Source: a bacterium
GTDB taxonomy: Bacteria; Armatimonadota; Fimbriimonadia; Fimbriimonadales; Fimbriimonadaceae
DNA: 64,000 nucleotides
Direction of reading: 5' to 3'
Assembly: GCA_027485645.1 (NCBI GenBank)
Contig: JAIXQR010000003.1
Location: 186,001-250,000 of the forward strand
A program made the translations under genes and the position numbers. The notes under the pieces were generated by a model, which did no database searches, was not told the DNA's origin, and saw nothing but the letters and a program-made list of their open reading frames with translations. This document shows, piece after piece, positions 51,229 to 59,692 of the stretch. Position 1 is the stretch's first letter; every line of letters begins with the position of its first letter.

Positions 51229-51313
51229 GTTCTGGGTTGGAAGGTCTCAAAATCCCGCACTTTTGAACCTGAACCGCATGGTGAGACCGGCCGAATGACC
51301 TCGGCCGGAAACC

Positions 51314-52813
51314 ATGAATGAGATGGTCGCTGCCCTTGCTCTCACCTCTCAACTTCTCGCTAGTCCTGCCGCCCCGATGATCGACGCTGCGGCGTTGAAA
51401 GCCGACTTGGCGGTGCTTCGCCAAGCCTTAACAACGATCCACCCCGGGTTGTATCGGTACCAATCTCCCGCTCAGTTTGAGGCGGAGATGAAGAGCCTTG
51501 AACGCAGGTTTGCCAAGGGGGCAACTCAGGCAGAGGTGTTTCTCGCCCTCTCAGCGTTCACAGCAAAAATTCGGTGCGGGCATACCTTTCCTAGTTTTTG
51601 GAACCAACGGGATGAAACGCAGGCGAATCTGTTTCTAGCGAAGGACAAACTGCCCGTTGCCTTCCGCTGGCTTGGAGGAAAGATGATCGTGACGCGCAAC
51701 GACTCGAACTCGAATGCTCTGAAGCCAGGCACGATGATCAAGAAGATTAACGATGTGCCCAGCGAGGTCGTGTTGAAGACGCTGCTGCAACTTGTCAAAG
51801 CGGACGGTCGAAACGATGCCAAACGGGTCGCCGAGTTGCAGCTTCAGGGGCTCAATGAGTGGGAAGCGTTTGATATTTACTACTCGCTGGCATACCGGCC
51901 AACGGAGAAGTTTAAGCTTGATGTCATTCAACTGGATGGGAGCCAGCAATCCATCGTCGTAGACGCGGTGGACCACGCAGCTCGCGAAGCTATGCGCGCA
52001 TCCTTAACTCCCAACTTAAAGGAGGATAGCGAACTGTGGAACTTCACTTGGGTTCGTCCGGATATGGCGGTACTCACTATGCCAAATTGGGTGCTATACA
52101 ATTCGAAATGGAACTGGAAAGAGTATCTGCGTTCGCGATTTATCGAGCTTCAAGCGAAGGGAGCAACAAGCTTAGTCCTGGACATCCGTGGGAACGCCGG
52201 TGGGAACGAATGTGGCGATGAGATCATGCGATACCTGGTGCCGGAACGACGCAGCGTTCCAGCCGATCTGACTTACGTTAAGTACCAAAAACTTCCGGCG
52301 GACCTGGAAGCACATGTGAGGACCTGGGTTCGTTCCTACTACGATTGGTCTCGCATCAGTAAGCCTGCCGGGCCTGTGAAATTGCTGAATACCACCGCCT
52401 ATCAAATTCGCTCAGATGTGCGGGATGCCACGATTTTTCCCGCAACGCCGAGGTTCCGGGGCAAGGTTTACGTGCTCGTTGACGCAGAAAATAGCTCGGC
52501 AACGTTCCAATTTGCCCAGCAAATGCGAAGATTCAAAGTCGGTACCTTGGTCGGCCAGCCGACCGGCGGCAGTCGACGTGGAATCAACGGCGGGGCGATT
52601 TTCTTTACCACGCTCCCGAACTCGGGAATCGAGATTGATATCCCGATCATCGCGTCTGTTCCGACGACAGATCAGCCAGACGAGGGCTTGGTGCCAGACG
52701 TTGTGATTCAAGATTCAAGGGCCGACATTGCCACAGGTCGAGACTCGGTTATGGAGTGGGTTCTGCGTCAGAAAGCACCCGTTCGCGAAAAGCAGTCGGT
52801 GTCTGGCCAGTAA
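51314..52813 (+). CDS. S41-family (C-terminal processing-like) peptidase
   Basis: SLVLDIRGNAGGNECGDEI; VYVLVDAENSSATFQFAQQMRRFKVGTLVGQPTGGSRRGINGG. Confidence 0.78.
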   Translation: MNEMVAALALTSQLLASPAAPMIDAAALKADLAVLRQALTTIHPGLYRYQSPAQFEAEMKSLERRFAKGATQAEVFLALSAFTAKIRCGHTFPSFWNQRDETQANLFLAKDKLPVAFRWLGGKMIVTRNDSNSNALKPGTMIKKINDVPSEVVLKTLLQLVKADGRNDAKRVAELQLQGLNEWEAFDIYYSLAYRPTEKFKLDVIQLDGSQQSIVVDAVDHAAREAMRASLTPNLKEDSELWNFTWVRPDMAVLTMPNWVLYNSKWNWKEYLRSRFIELQAKGATSLVLDIRGNAGGNECGDEIMRYLVPERRSVPADLTYVKYQKLPADLEAHVRTWVRSYYDWSRISKPAGPVKLLNTTAYQIRSDVRDATIFPATPRFRGKVYVLVDAENSSATFQFAQQMRRFKVGTLVGQPTGGSRRGINGGAIFFTTLPNSGIEIDIPIIASVPTTDQPDEGLVPDVVIQDSRADIATGRDSVMEWVLRQKAPVREKQSVSGQ

Positions 52814-53864
52814 CTTGCTTGAAGCTACGGTTGAAGCTGGCTTTCGAGTTAAATCCACACTCGAAGGCCAGCTCAATCATATCGCGATCTTCCGCCGGGT
52901 TGCGCAGGAGGGTGGTCATCTCTTCAACCCGGAGGCGGTTGATGAAGCCGTTGAAACTCTCGTTACGGGCATTGTTGAGGGCCCTTGAGACGTAGCCAGG
53001 CGAGAACTCGACCGCGTCTGCGAACAGCGCTAACGTGAGTTGAGGGTCCTGCCAGAGTTTTTGTTGTCGGCATCGCTCTTCGATTTGGTCTGCCACTTTC
53101 GCCCAATCTTTCGGTGCCGGAACTGAGACCGGAAGCGGCCCGGCGGTCGGTTCTACCGTGATCTGCGGTACGGGATCCTGGAGGCGAAGAGCACCGTTGC
53201 CGATGATGTAGACCACGACGGCATTGCAGAGATAGAGCGGGTACCGGTCGAAGTAGGTGGAGTTCGGGCGGAACTCGGTCACCACCTGGAACACTAGGTC
53301 GACCACGAGGAACGCCGCAAATGTCCAGAGGGTCACGGTGAGGAACCGAACCGTCAACGGTGCCTCCTGCGTCATGTTCTGCTGTGTGAATGCCTCGTAA
53401 TCTCGCGTGCGCCGGAGGGAGAGCCAGAGGTAAGCGCACAGCGAGATCAGGCCCCAGTAGCCATCTAGCGGATCGATGATGACCTGAACCCGGCCGTGCC
53501 AAGAGTCTTTGAACTCCAGTGGCTGGAGGAACATGACGCTGTAGTACAGCGACTCAATGGCGAGCGGGACCAAGTGCCAGCCCCAGCCTTTCGGAAGCTT
53601 TTCGGCCGTCCGGGTGAGAACAAAGAAGTACAGCAATGGCCCAAAGCCCGACTCAAGTTCGAATGGGGCATAGCTGAGCCAAGGATATTGCTGATAGAAG
53701 CCCGAAAACCCGAGCACGTAGGGGACGAGCTTGAGGGAAACCAAGAAGATCAGGGCCGCGAGGAACCGGTGCGCGATGTAATCACGCTTTGTCCCCAGAA
53801 GCGTTCCGACCACGATTGCGCCCTGAATCAGGCCCAAAAGCAGAACGGTACTCGCGGTGCTCAT
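52749..53864 (-). CDS. Membrane-linked AraC-family regulator
   Basis: N-terminal multi-TM; C-terminal ALFADAVEFSPGYVSRALNNARNESFNGFINRLRVEEMTTLLRNP...IELAFECGFNSKASFNRSFKQVTGQTPTAFRE. Start refined from 54161. Confidence 0.85.
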   Translation of the reverse strand: MSTASTVLLLGLIQGAIVVGTLLGTKRDYIAHRFLAALIFLVSLKLVPYVLGFSGFYQQYPWLSYAPFELESGFGPLLYFFVLTRTAEKLPKGWGWHLVPLAIESLYYSVMFLQPLEFKDSWHGRVQVIIDPLDGYWGLISLCAYLWLSLRRTRDYEAFTQQNMTQEAPLTVRFLTVTLWTFAAFLVVDLVFQVVTEFRPNSTYFDRYPLYLCNAVVVYIIGNGALRLQDPVPQITVEPTAGPLPVSVPAPKDWAKVADQIEERCRQQKLWQDPQLTLALFADAVEFSPGYVSRALNNARNESFNGFINRLRVEEMTTLLRNPAEDRDMIELAFECGFNSKASFNRSFKQVTGQTPTAFRERVLSDAEPTP

Positions 53865-53930
53865 CCCGTTCGATTCTAGCGGTAATCGAAGCCACGGAAC
53901 CCGGACCAGACGGATGGAGTTAAATAGGTT

Positions 53931-54362
53931 ATGCGCACCCGGAACGCATGGCTCCTTTTGGTCATGCTGTTCAGCCTCATCTTTCCGAGCTTCCCGGCGT
54001 CGGCTGCTTTGCCGAAGCCGGTGAAACAGTCGTGTGAGATGAAGTGTTGCCGCCGGCCACAACCGGCCAAGGTTGCGACACCGAAGTGCCACCAGGCCGC
54101 AGCAGAGTCGGCGGTGGCTACGGAATGTAAGTGCGCGCTGAACTCGGGCGAGCCAGATCAACCGCTTGATTTGACGCTCGTTACCCGAACGGCCGCGAAT
54201 GATCTCAGCTTCCTGCTGTCACCTGCCGTTCCACTGCGCGCAGAACCCGAGCAGGTCATTGAGAGATGCGATTCAAGGATTGAAACGCGGGAGCCAACCG
54301 AGAGTCAAGACGGCCACGTTGGATGCTGGCTCGGCCGTGCGCCGCCGATTGCGTTGGGATAA
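53931..54362 (+). CDS. Small secreted Cys-rich protein
   Basis: Signal peptide LLLVMLFSLIFPSFPASA, then CEMKCC..., KCH, ECKC. Confidence 0.55.
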   Translation: MRTRNAWLLLVMLFSLIFPSFPASAALPKPVKQSCEMKCCRRPQPAKVATPKCHQAAAESAVATECKCALNSGEPDQPLDLTLVTRTAANDLSFLLSPAVPLRAEPEQVIERCDSRIETREPTESQDGHVGCWLGRAPPIALG

Positions 54363-54427
54363 CTGCGCCTGCACTTCGGTGTTGGGCGAACTCGTTACTG
54401 TACACCGACCCAATCCCATTACACACC

Positions 54428-55585
54428 ATGCCCATTTTTGCGCTATTACCACTGCTGCCTGTGCAGCACCATCAAACATCCAAGCTGCCCCCGGTCTCGC
54501 AAGTCCAAATCGATGACTACCAAGTTAAACTCCGAATTCCCGACTCGGGAATCTATGCAGGCGAACCGCTCGACCTAGAATTCCGGGTGACCGATACCCG
54601 CCAGAAAGACCCAGTGGAGAATGGGTTCAAGGGCGTTGGCGGCATCACGGCCACCGCAAAAGTCACGATGCCGAGCATGCAAGGGATGCCGGAAATGCGA
54701 CCTAAAGTCCATCGTGAAGGCGTTCCGGGCGACTACGGTCTGGAACTGTTTTTCCCTCACGGCGGGATATATCAGATCGATCTTTCGCTGAAGCTTCCGG
54801 GTGTCGAGACGCCAAAGGCCGTGACTTTTTGTGTTGCGGTGAAGGATGAACGCCCCGCCGGGAGCAAGGTTCAGGCGCCCTACAAGCTCCGCGTTCTGCC
54901 GCAGAGTTCGCCTCGTGTCATGGGCAAGTCAACCGAACTTCAGATGCAGGTGGTCAACACGAAGACGGGGCAAGTTGAGAAAGCGTTCGACGAAGCGCAT
55001 ACCCAGAAATTCCACTTGCTGATTGCGAGCCAGGACCTGAACTGGTTCCGGCACGAGCATCCGGTCATGGCTCCTGATGGCACCTGGAAATACTCCCTCG
55101 CTTTCCCGGCAGGGACCGACTACCTCGTCTTTGGCGACGTTGCTCCTCAGGGGCAAGGCTCCCGAATTCTCGCATCTCGGGTCTCGGTTAAGGGCACAAA
55201 GCCGGCGTGGAACACGCGGATTGCTCTGAATTCGCAGAGTACAGACAATGGTTTGAAAGGACTTTTCAGCTCGGCGAACAAGGTCAAGTCGGCGCAGTCG
55301 GCCGTTCTGCAGGTGAAGCTGTTCGATAGTAAAACCGGAATGGCGGCGGGAGACACCACGCCTTGGCTCGGTGCGGCCGGGCACATGATGATCTTCCACA
55401 CCGATGGCAAAACGGTGGTGCACAGTCATCCGCAGGAAGATGCAGAGAGCGAGGAGCTGGTCCGCAAAGGAATTGTGAGATTCTCGGCGCGATTTCCAAA
55501 GCCCGGGACCTACAAGGTTTATGGTCAATTCAGTTGGCGCGGCTCGATCCGAACTTTGAGCTTTGGGCTGAAGGTGCAAGAATGA
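54428..55585 (+). CDS. Secreted YtkA/FixH-like protein with two HxHP motifs
   Basis: Start refined from 54323. DYQVKLRIPDSGIYAGEPLDLEFRVTD...ITATAKVTMPSMQGMPEM; FRHEHPVMAPDG and VVHSHPQEDAE. Confidence 0.65.
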   Translation: MPIFALLPLLPVQHHQTSKLPPVSQVQIDDYQVKLRIPDSGIYAGEPLDLEFRVTDTRQKDPVENGFKGVGGITATAKVTMPSMQGMPEMRPKVHREGVPGDYGLELFFPHGGIYQIDLSLKLPGVETPKAVTFCVAVKDERPAGSKVQAPYKLRVLPQSSPRVMGKSTELQMQVVNTKTGQVEKAFDEAHTQKFHLLIASQDLNWFRHEHPVMAPDGTWKYSLAFPAGTDYLVFGDVAPQGQGSRILASRVSVKGTKPAWNTRIALNSQSTDNGLKGLFSSANKVKSAQSAVLQVKLFDSKTGMAAGDTTPWLGAAGHMMIFHTDGKTVVHSHPQEDAESEELVRKGIVRFSARFPKPGTYKVYGQFSWRGSIRTLSFGLKVQE

Positions 55586-56046
55586 AATTTCAAACCCTAA
55601 TCTTCACGGCGGTCTGCCTCTCGGTGGCGGCAGTGTCAGTTGCGCATGAAGGGGACTGCCCATTCTGCAAACTGAAGCTGGTCCAGAACACGGCAGACCA
55701 AGACAACGAAGTCGTGCTTCGGTTTGGGAACAAGAAAATCGAGTACCGGTGCATCTTCTGCGTTTTCAAAGATCAGAAGCGATACAAAGGGGACCTGGTT
55801 GTTTACGCGCCGAGCGAGAAAGTTGGCGAACCGGTGATCTTGAAGCGAACCGACGGCAAATGGACTGCGCCCGAAGGCGTGGTCTTCCTGAACTCATTCA
55901 AGAAGCACGTTGACTGCGCGGCACTTTCACGCGCGTTCTCGAGCGTGACCGCATATGACACTTATGTCAAAAAGAACGACCTGAAGGAGACCAAGGCGTT
56001 CAGCTTGGCGGAGTTTGTTGATTTCGTGGTGAAGCCGGCAAAATGA
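55582..56046 (+). CDS. Secreted CxxC/RCxxC protein (NosL-like?)
   Basis: Signal peptide; DCPFCKLKL...YRCIFCVFK...VVFLNSFKKHVDCAALSRAFSSVTAYDTYV; ATGA overlap. Confidence 0.65.
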   Translation: MKFQTLIFTAVCLSVAAVSVAHEGDCPFCKLKLVQNTADQDNEVVLRFGNKKIEYRCIFCVFKDQKRYKGDLVVYAPSEKVGEPVILKRTDGKWTAPEGVVFLNSFKKHVDCAALSRAFSSVTAYDTYVKKNDLKETKAFSLAEFVDFVVKPAK

Positions 56047-57524
56047 TCGCTTTGCTCGGCCTCATGCTCTCGGCTGGCTTGGGGCAAAGCCAGCTGCCAC
56101 CTCTTCCCCCAGACTTGCCAAGCTGGATTCGGGCGAAGGGGATGGATGAGCTGTACTACAAATCGGCCCCTTACAACTGGTCGATCAATCGCGTTCCAAA
56201 GTTTGCGCGCGACATGTATGCAACGGGAGTGGGGCATGCGATGGCGTATGAGGCGATGTCCAAAGGGCAAGTGAGCGCTCTCGATACTGAGACCTTTTCC
56301 AAGATTGATCGTGTTCTGAGAAATCCGCCAAAGTTGCCGGTGGACGAAATGGCGATCTCGCCGACGTTCGTTCGAAAATACGGCTACTTGGAGAAAGTTT
56401 TTGACTGGGCGCATACTTTGCACTTCCAAACCATTGACGTGCTGGCTTATCCAGGCTGGAGCAACGCGAGAAAGGAGCAGGAGCTCGACGAACTGTGGAG
56501 CTTCTACCAATCTGAGCCGTACGCCCTGACCGGGCTACCCATGAACATGGAGTACCTGGATGGATTTTCGTACTCCAAGCGTTTTCGGCAGCAGTATCCG
56601 AAGCTAAACGGCCTTTTCTGGGGCTACCACTGGTTGCAAACGGTGAATTACGACATGCTCTTTGGCGTGCCGACCGCCAACCAAGCGGCGCAGTACGAAG
56701 TGCTCGGCGAGCGGTACCACGAAGTCGAACTATACAACGAAACTCGGGATTTCATGCCGATGACCGCCGAGCTCAGCCCGAGATTTGCAAAGCGTTTTCC
56801 GCAGCTAGCGAATGCGTTTGACAACCTCCACATGCTGCACGATAACGTCAACGACATCTTGGCACAGCCCGGGTTAACCGACTTACAGCGCGAACAGCAG
56901 ATTCAAATCGCGATCTACCGGGTGCTGGATTCCACTCATCGTGGAGAGTCGCCGGGCAGCGGAACTCCAAACTCGCTCCACGATCACCGGCATCCGCCGA
57001 GCATGCCCGGAATGGGGATGATGGTCGGCAGCGACGAGGACGAGATGTACATGGGTGGCATGGGATGGATGAACATGGCCGAATGTGGGCATTGCTCGGT
57101 CCCCATGCCAGCAGAGGAGCCCTGGGGTGCGACGGTTACCGCCAACGGCTGGACAATGTCGGTTCGATGCCTGATGTGCGCCCGAGACATGGCGAGTGAA
57201 ACGCCGGGACGAGCGATCATTCGCGCGGCCACCGAAGATCCGAAGCAACTGCTGATCCTGGTTTCGGACGATGAGGGGAACTGGACATCAAACTTAGCCA
57301 CGGTCGTTTTCCTGGAGAAGTTTGGTGAGCATCCCGACTGCTCGGGATGGTCGAGGGCATTTACAAGTACAGCAGCGCTCAATAGCTATCTTGTGGCTAA
57401 TCCAGAGTATGCGGGGATGCCTGGGCTCTCACTGGCAGATTGGAGCAAATTGAACCAAGGAAAGCCAGATACCTACCGACGGATCGACCGCCCCAACCCG
57501 TACCGAAAGGATGGCGAGGAATGA
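56043..57524 (+). CDS. Secreted orphan protein with Met/His-rich linker and C-terminal CxxC/RCxxC domain
   Basis: HDHRHPPSMPGMGMMVGSDEDEMYMGGMGWMNMAECGHCSVPM...VRCLMCARDM...VVFLEKFGEHPDCSGWSRAFTSTAALNSYL; ATGA overlap. Confidence 0.65.
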   Translation: MIALLGLMLSAGLGQSQLPPLPPDLPSWIRAKGMDELYYKSAPYNWSINRVPKFARDMYATGVGHAMAYEAMSKGQVSALDTETFSKIDRVLRNPPKLPVDEMAISPTFVRKYGYLEKVFDWAHTLHFQTIDVLAYPGWSNARKEQELDELWSFYQSEPYALTGLPMNMEYLDGFSYSKRFRQQYPKLNGLFWGYHWLQTVNYDMLFGVPTANQAAQYEVLGERYHEVELYNETRDFMPMTAELSPRFAKRFPQLANAFDNLHMLHDNVNDILAQPGLTDLQREQQIQIAIYRVLDSTHRGESPGSGTPNSLHDHRHPPSMPGMGMMVGSDEDEMYMGGMGWMNMAECGHCSVPMPAEEPWGATVTANGWTMSVRCLMCARDMASETPGRAIIRAATEDPKQLLILVSDDEGNWTSNLATVVFLEKFGEHPDCSGWSRAFTSTAALNSYLVANPEYAGMPGLSLADWSKLNQGKPDTYRRIDRPNPYRKDGEE

Positions 57525-58264
57525 AGCTTCCGTTCGCTTTGGCGATTTGGTTCACCGCCTCGCTCTGCTTGGCTCAGAGTGACCACAACAACTTGGATAA
57601 GGAACGGCCGCTGACGTTCGAAGACGCGTACTCGATCGCGTACCGATCGTATGAGCTACAAACTGGGTTCAGCGCGTTTGCGTTTCAGAAGCGCCAACCG
57701 CAGTACGGGCTTCGAACCGAAATTCAGTACGGCATCGCGAAGAATCGAGACTTGTCGATCGGATGGGACCCCGTTTTCGATTCTCAATCGGCTCGTGTGC
57801 GCGGGGACAATCTGGAGCTGAGCTACTTTGAGGGCCTGACCCGTGAAATTGGAAACTCACCTGCGGTTGGGTATCGGATCGAGGCGGAAATGCCGACGAC
57901 CGGATCAGTTCGCGACGCTGACGTGCGAGCCCGGTTGGTTTTGACCAAGCGCGCAAAGACCTACGACAAGTTTCATTTGAACCTAGGAGTCGCCGGGAAC
58001 GGGAAGCTTGCATTCGGCGCGATTCTGGGCTACTCCCTCCCGTTGGGGTACCCGCGTCAATTCGACACAACTCTCCTGGCCGAACTGGCCGTGGAGCAAA
58101 GCCGACAGGCATCGGGCCAGAACCACTGGGCGGGACTTGGCATTCGTCGCCAGGTTGATGTGACAACCGTTTTGGACTACAGCATTCGGATGCGATTCAG
58201 ATCGGCGGTTACCGAGAACCGGAATGCCCTCATTTTTACCGTCGGGCTATCGAAGAGCTTCTAA
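57521..58264 (+). CDS. Outer-membrane beta-barrel-like / transporter-like protein
   Basis: Signal peptide MKLPFALAIWFTASLCLAQ; alternating beta-strand pattern GLRTEIQYGIAKNRDLSIGWDPVF...VLDYSIRMRFRSAVTENRNALIFTVGLSKSF; ATGA overlap with the previous gene. Confidence 0.6.
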   Translation: MKLPFALAIWFTASLCLAQSDHNNLDKERPLTFEDAYSIAYRSYELQTGFSAFAFQKRQPQYGLRTEIQYGIAKNRDLSIGWDPVFDSQSARVRGDNLELSYFEGLTREIGNSPAVGYRIEAEMPTTGSVRDADVRARLVLTKRAKTYDKFHLNLGVAGNGKLAFGAILGYSLPLGYPRQFDTTLLAELAVEQSRQASGQNHWAGLGIRRQVDVTTVLDYSIRMRFRSAVTENRNALIFTVGLSKSF

Positions 58265-58355
58265 GGACAATTGAGTTTCACATAGACGAAGTTGCGCCTG
58301 GTTTTGTCTCAAGATTTCAAAAGAGCTTGAGAAAGACCTTGTAGACTTAGTTTTG

Positions 58356-58961
58356 ATGAGACACTTTTCTGTCACAGCAATTCTCGTCCTATCGGTTTCG
58401 GGAGTAGCAGCACTGCAAATTCCGACCCGCATGTCCGACTCGGCAATGTTCGTTTCGCCGTTCGAAGCTAAGGTATTAGCTTTCGAAAACGAGATGGGTT
58501 CTGCCGTGGGAACTGACCTTGTAAAGAAGGAAATGACCCGCATAAACGGCCGAATCGAACTGATGCAGCACCCGACCACGGAGAAGGTTGAGTACCGCGC
58601 GTCGATGAAGTACAAGATTACTTGGACTCCGCCCACGCCCGATTCGCAAGCCCCTACCCTGATTCGCGTTAAGCTATCGCCTTACATTAACGGTACAGCT
58701 GTTGAAAACGGAGTTGCGGAAGCCTTCCAAGGCATCGCCAGCATTTACCGCCAAGACAACAGCGATACGTTCTTCAGCGGAATGACCTTGGTTCTCCCGA
58801 AGATCTACCAAAACCTTACGATGCAGAAGGTCGACGGAGAGTACGTTGCTTATGGCAACCTCCAATTCCCGAAGTTATCGGTTACGCGAAACAGTGAAGT
58901 CGCGCCTACGAAAGTGTCGTACGACGTCATCATTGGGAAGGTTGAAGAGGTGAAGCCATGA
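58356..58961 (+). CDS. Secreted protein of unknown function
   Basis: Signal peptide MRHFSVTAILVLSVSGVAA; 4-nt overlap with the next gene. Confidence 0.55.
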   Translation: MRHFSVTAILVLSVSGVAALQIPTRMSDSAMFVSPFEAKVLAFENEMGSAVGTDLVKKEMTRINGRIELMQHPTTEKVEYRASMKYKITWTPPTPDSQAPTLIRVKLSPYINGTAVENGVAEAFQGIASIYRQDNSDTFFSGMTLVLPKIYQNLTMQKVDGEYVAYGNLQFPKLSVTRNSEVAPTKVSYDVIIGKVEEVKP

Positions 58962-59653
58962 GGTTGGCGATGGCCATTGCCTTCGTTGGGCTCTCAAGCT
59001 TTGCATGTGCCGGCAAGTTCTTCTTCGGCATCCCACGGTTAAAGAAAACCGACTACACGATCTCCGGAGATTCGACCTGGAACAACACGCTCGGCACCAA
59101 CATGGCGCAAGCGGAGGCAACGTCAAAGGCCACATTCACTTTGGTCCCAGGTTCAAACCGAAGCCAGCTGTCGTGCGCCATGGGGATCATGTCGTATGAG
59201 TTCGACGTGTTTTTCACGGAGACGGTGGAAGGCGAGGGGCAGCCAGGACTAGTTCTGTTGAGCCGCGTAGTTGAGGGCACCCTGACGGGATCGATCGCTA
59301 CCAGCGGTGGCAGCGGCGTTCCAAATTCGGGATACCTCGAGTTCGATTCCCGACTTGGTCACGGCGTCAATGACGCTTCGGCGGCAACCTACAACGTCAA
59401 CTACCCTGCCGGTTCTTGGCCGCTTTCCATCACCATGAATTCCGGGAAGGTGTACCGTGAGTACCCTGCTCGTTTTGAGGGTGGTTGGATCCTTGTACGT
59501 AGCGGAAAAGGGCTAAGAACTTGGAAGCGAACGATCCCATTCTCTGCACCCGAAGTCAAGGCACAGGCAAACGCTTATCTGACCGGATATTTTCCGTATA
59601 AGCCAGAAGTCAACGCCAAGACAACCATGCAGTTGAAGCTGGAAATTGATTGA
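58958..59653 (+). CDS. Secreted protein of unknown function
   Basis: Signal peptide MRLAMAIAFVGLSSFACA; ATGA-coupled. Confidence 0.55.
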   Translation: MRLAMAIAFVGLSSFACAGKFFFGIPRLKKTDYTISGDSTWNNTLGTNMAQAEATSKATFTLVPGSNRSQLSCAMGIMSYEFDVFFTETVEGEGQPGLVLLSRVVEGTLTGSIATSGGSGVPNSGYLEFDSRLGHGVNDASAATYNVNYPAGSWPLSITMNSGKVYREYPARFEGGWILVRSGKGLRTWKRTIPFSAPEVKAQANAYLTGYFPYKPEVNAKTTMQLKLEID

Positions 59654-59664
59654 GGTTCGAAAAG

Positions 59665-59692
59665 GCACTCCGGCGCTTTTATGCCGGAGTGC
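59665..59692 (-). terminator. Hairpin GCACTCCGGC-N8-GCCGGAGTGC; terminator for trmO (CTTTT on the minus strand), between convergent genes
   Basis: Perfect 10-bp stem; trmO stop codon lies in the loop. Confidence 0.75.
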
